DNA of 28,027 bases from a virus: IMG/VR virus record IMGVR_UViG_3300042352_000285, positions 1 to 28,027 of that record, one strand, 5' to 3'. Of this stretch, positions 27,954 through 28,027 are shown piece after piece. Numbering within the stretch: position 1 is the first letter of the stretch; each line of letters opens with the position of its first letter. Position numbers and translations under genes: made by a program. Below the pieces are notes generated by a model. It did not search any database, had not been told where the DNA came from, and saw nothing but the letters and a program-made list of their open reading frames with translations.

Positions 27954-28027
27954 TATTTATCCTTGTCTTCTCCGTATAGAGTTGCTGAGTTTACTAATTT
28001 AACTTCACGCTTTGTAACTATTCCGCC
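27953..28027 (-). CDS. C-terminal end of a tail-operon gene (start outside window)
   Basis: The minus-strand frame is open from the right edge and reads GGIVTKREVKLVNSATLYGE then DKDK before TAA, which overlaps the next start (TAATG). Only 24 residues are visible. The coupling and the AAGGAT ribosome site inside its last codons support it. The function cannot be told. Confidence 0.6.
   Translation of the reverse strand, partial: GGIVTKREVKLVNSATLYGEDKDK

Overview
This window is a fragment of a tailed double-stranded DNA phage (Caudoviricetes) that most likely infects an actinobacterium. The phage identity rests on a large terminase, a portal, giant virion proteins, tail proteins and a lysis cassette. 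The host inference rests on a WhiB-family iron-sulfur regulator inside the replication operon. The AT-leaning base composition and the many small proteins of environmental-phage type suggest an aquatic, low-GC actinobacterial host, but that is inference. Both window ends cut through genes. No major capsid protein and no DNA polymerase is visible.

Layout, left to right. (1) 1-11155, minus strand: a late virion operon read leftward from terminase (9293-11155) through portal (7529-9283), three small proteins, a 1612-residue virion protein, a 460-residue virion protein and a truncated one. (2) 11156-11944: a non-coding divergent control region. It has two perfect DnaA-box sequences, a -10-like element for the terminase operon, a run of stem-loops ending in an intrinsic terminator (candidate ncRNA), a G-rich then C-rich tract and short repeats. 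(3) 11945-15807, plus strand: about 18 very small, mostly overlapping genes, several of them zinc-ribbon microproteins, ending in a membrane-anchored transglycosylase-like protein and a terminator near 15870-15906. (4) 15897-23132, minus strand: a replication, recombination and regulation operon. In transcription order it has a proteasome-beta/HslV-like Ntn hydrolase, a small unknown, a Cas4/RecB-like nuclease, a zinc protein, WhiB, a RecA/DnaB-like helicase, a Holliday-junction-type nuclease, three tiny genes, a primase split into zinc-finger and TOPRIM genes, an Nmad1/DUF1599 protein, an endonuclease-VII-like HNH protein, a sigma factor, a PD-(D/E)XK-like protein, an FmdB-like zinc ribbon and a methyltransferase. 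(5) 23133-23551: a divergent promoter region with a GC-rich palindrome and one lone plus-strand zinc-ribbon gene. (6) 23563-28027, minus strand: the tail and lysis operon (tail proteins, small membrane proteins, lipoprotein, M15 peptidase endolysin, holin-like protein), ending in a terminator at about 23564-23591.

How it fits together. The plus-strand array looks like early host-takeover genes. The minus-strand middle operon supplies helicase, primase and nucleases but no polymerase, so the phage probably borrows the host polymerase and perhaps DnaA-dependent initiation near 11165. WhiB and the sigma factor are the obvious candidates for switching to the two late operons. The most unusual items are the stem-loop transcript candidate at about 11250-11440, the phage Ntn hydrolase with the proteasome/HslV catalytic layout, and the chain of tiny overlapping genes whose Arg/Glu-rich C-termini double as ribosome-binding sites for the next gene.
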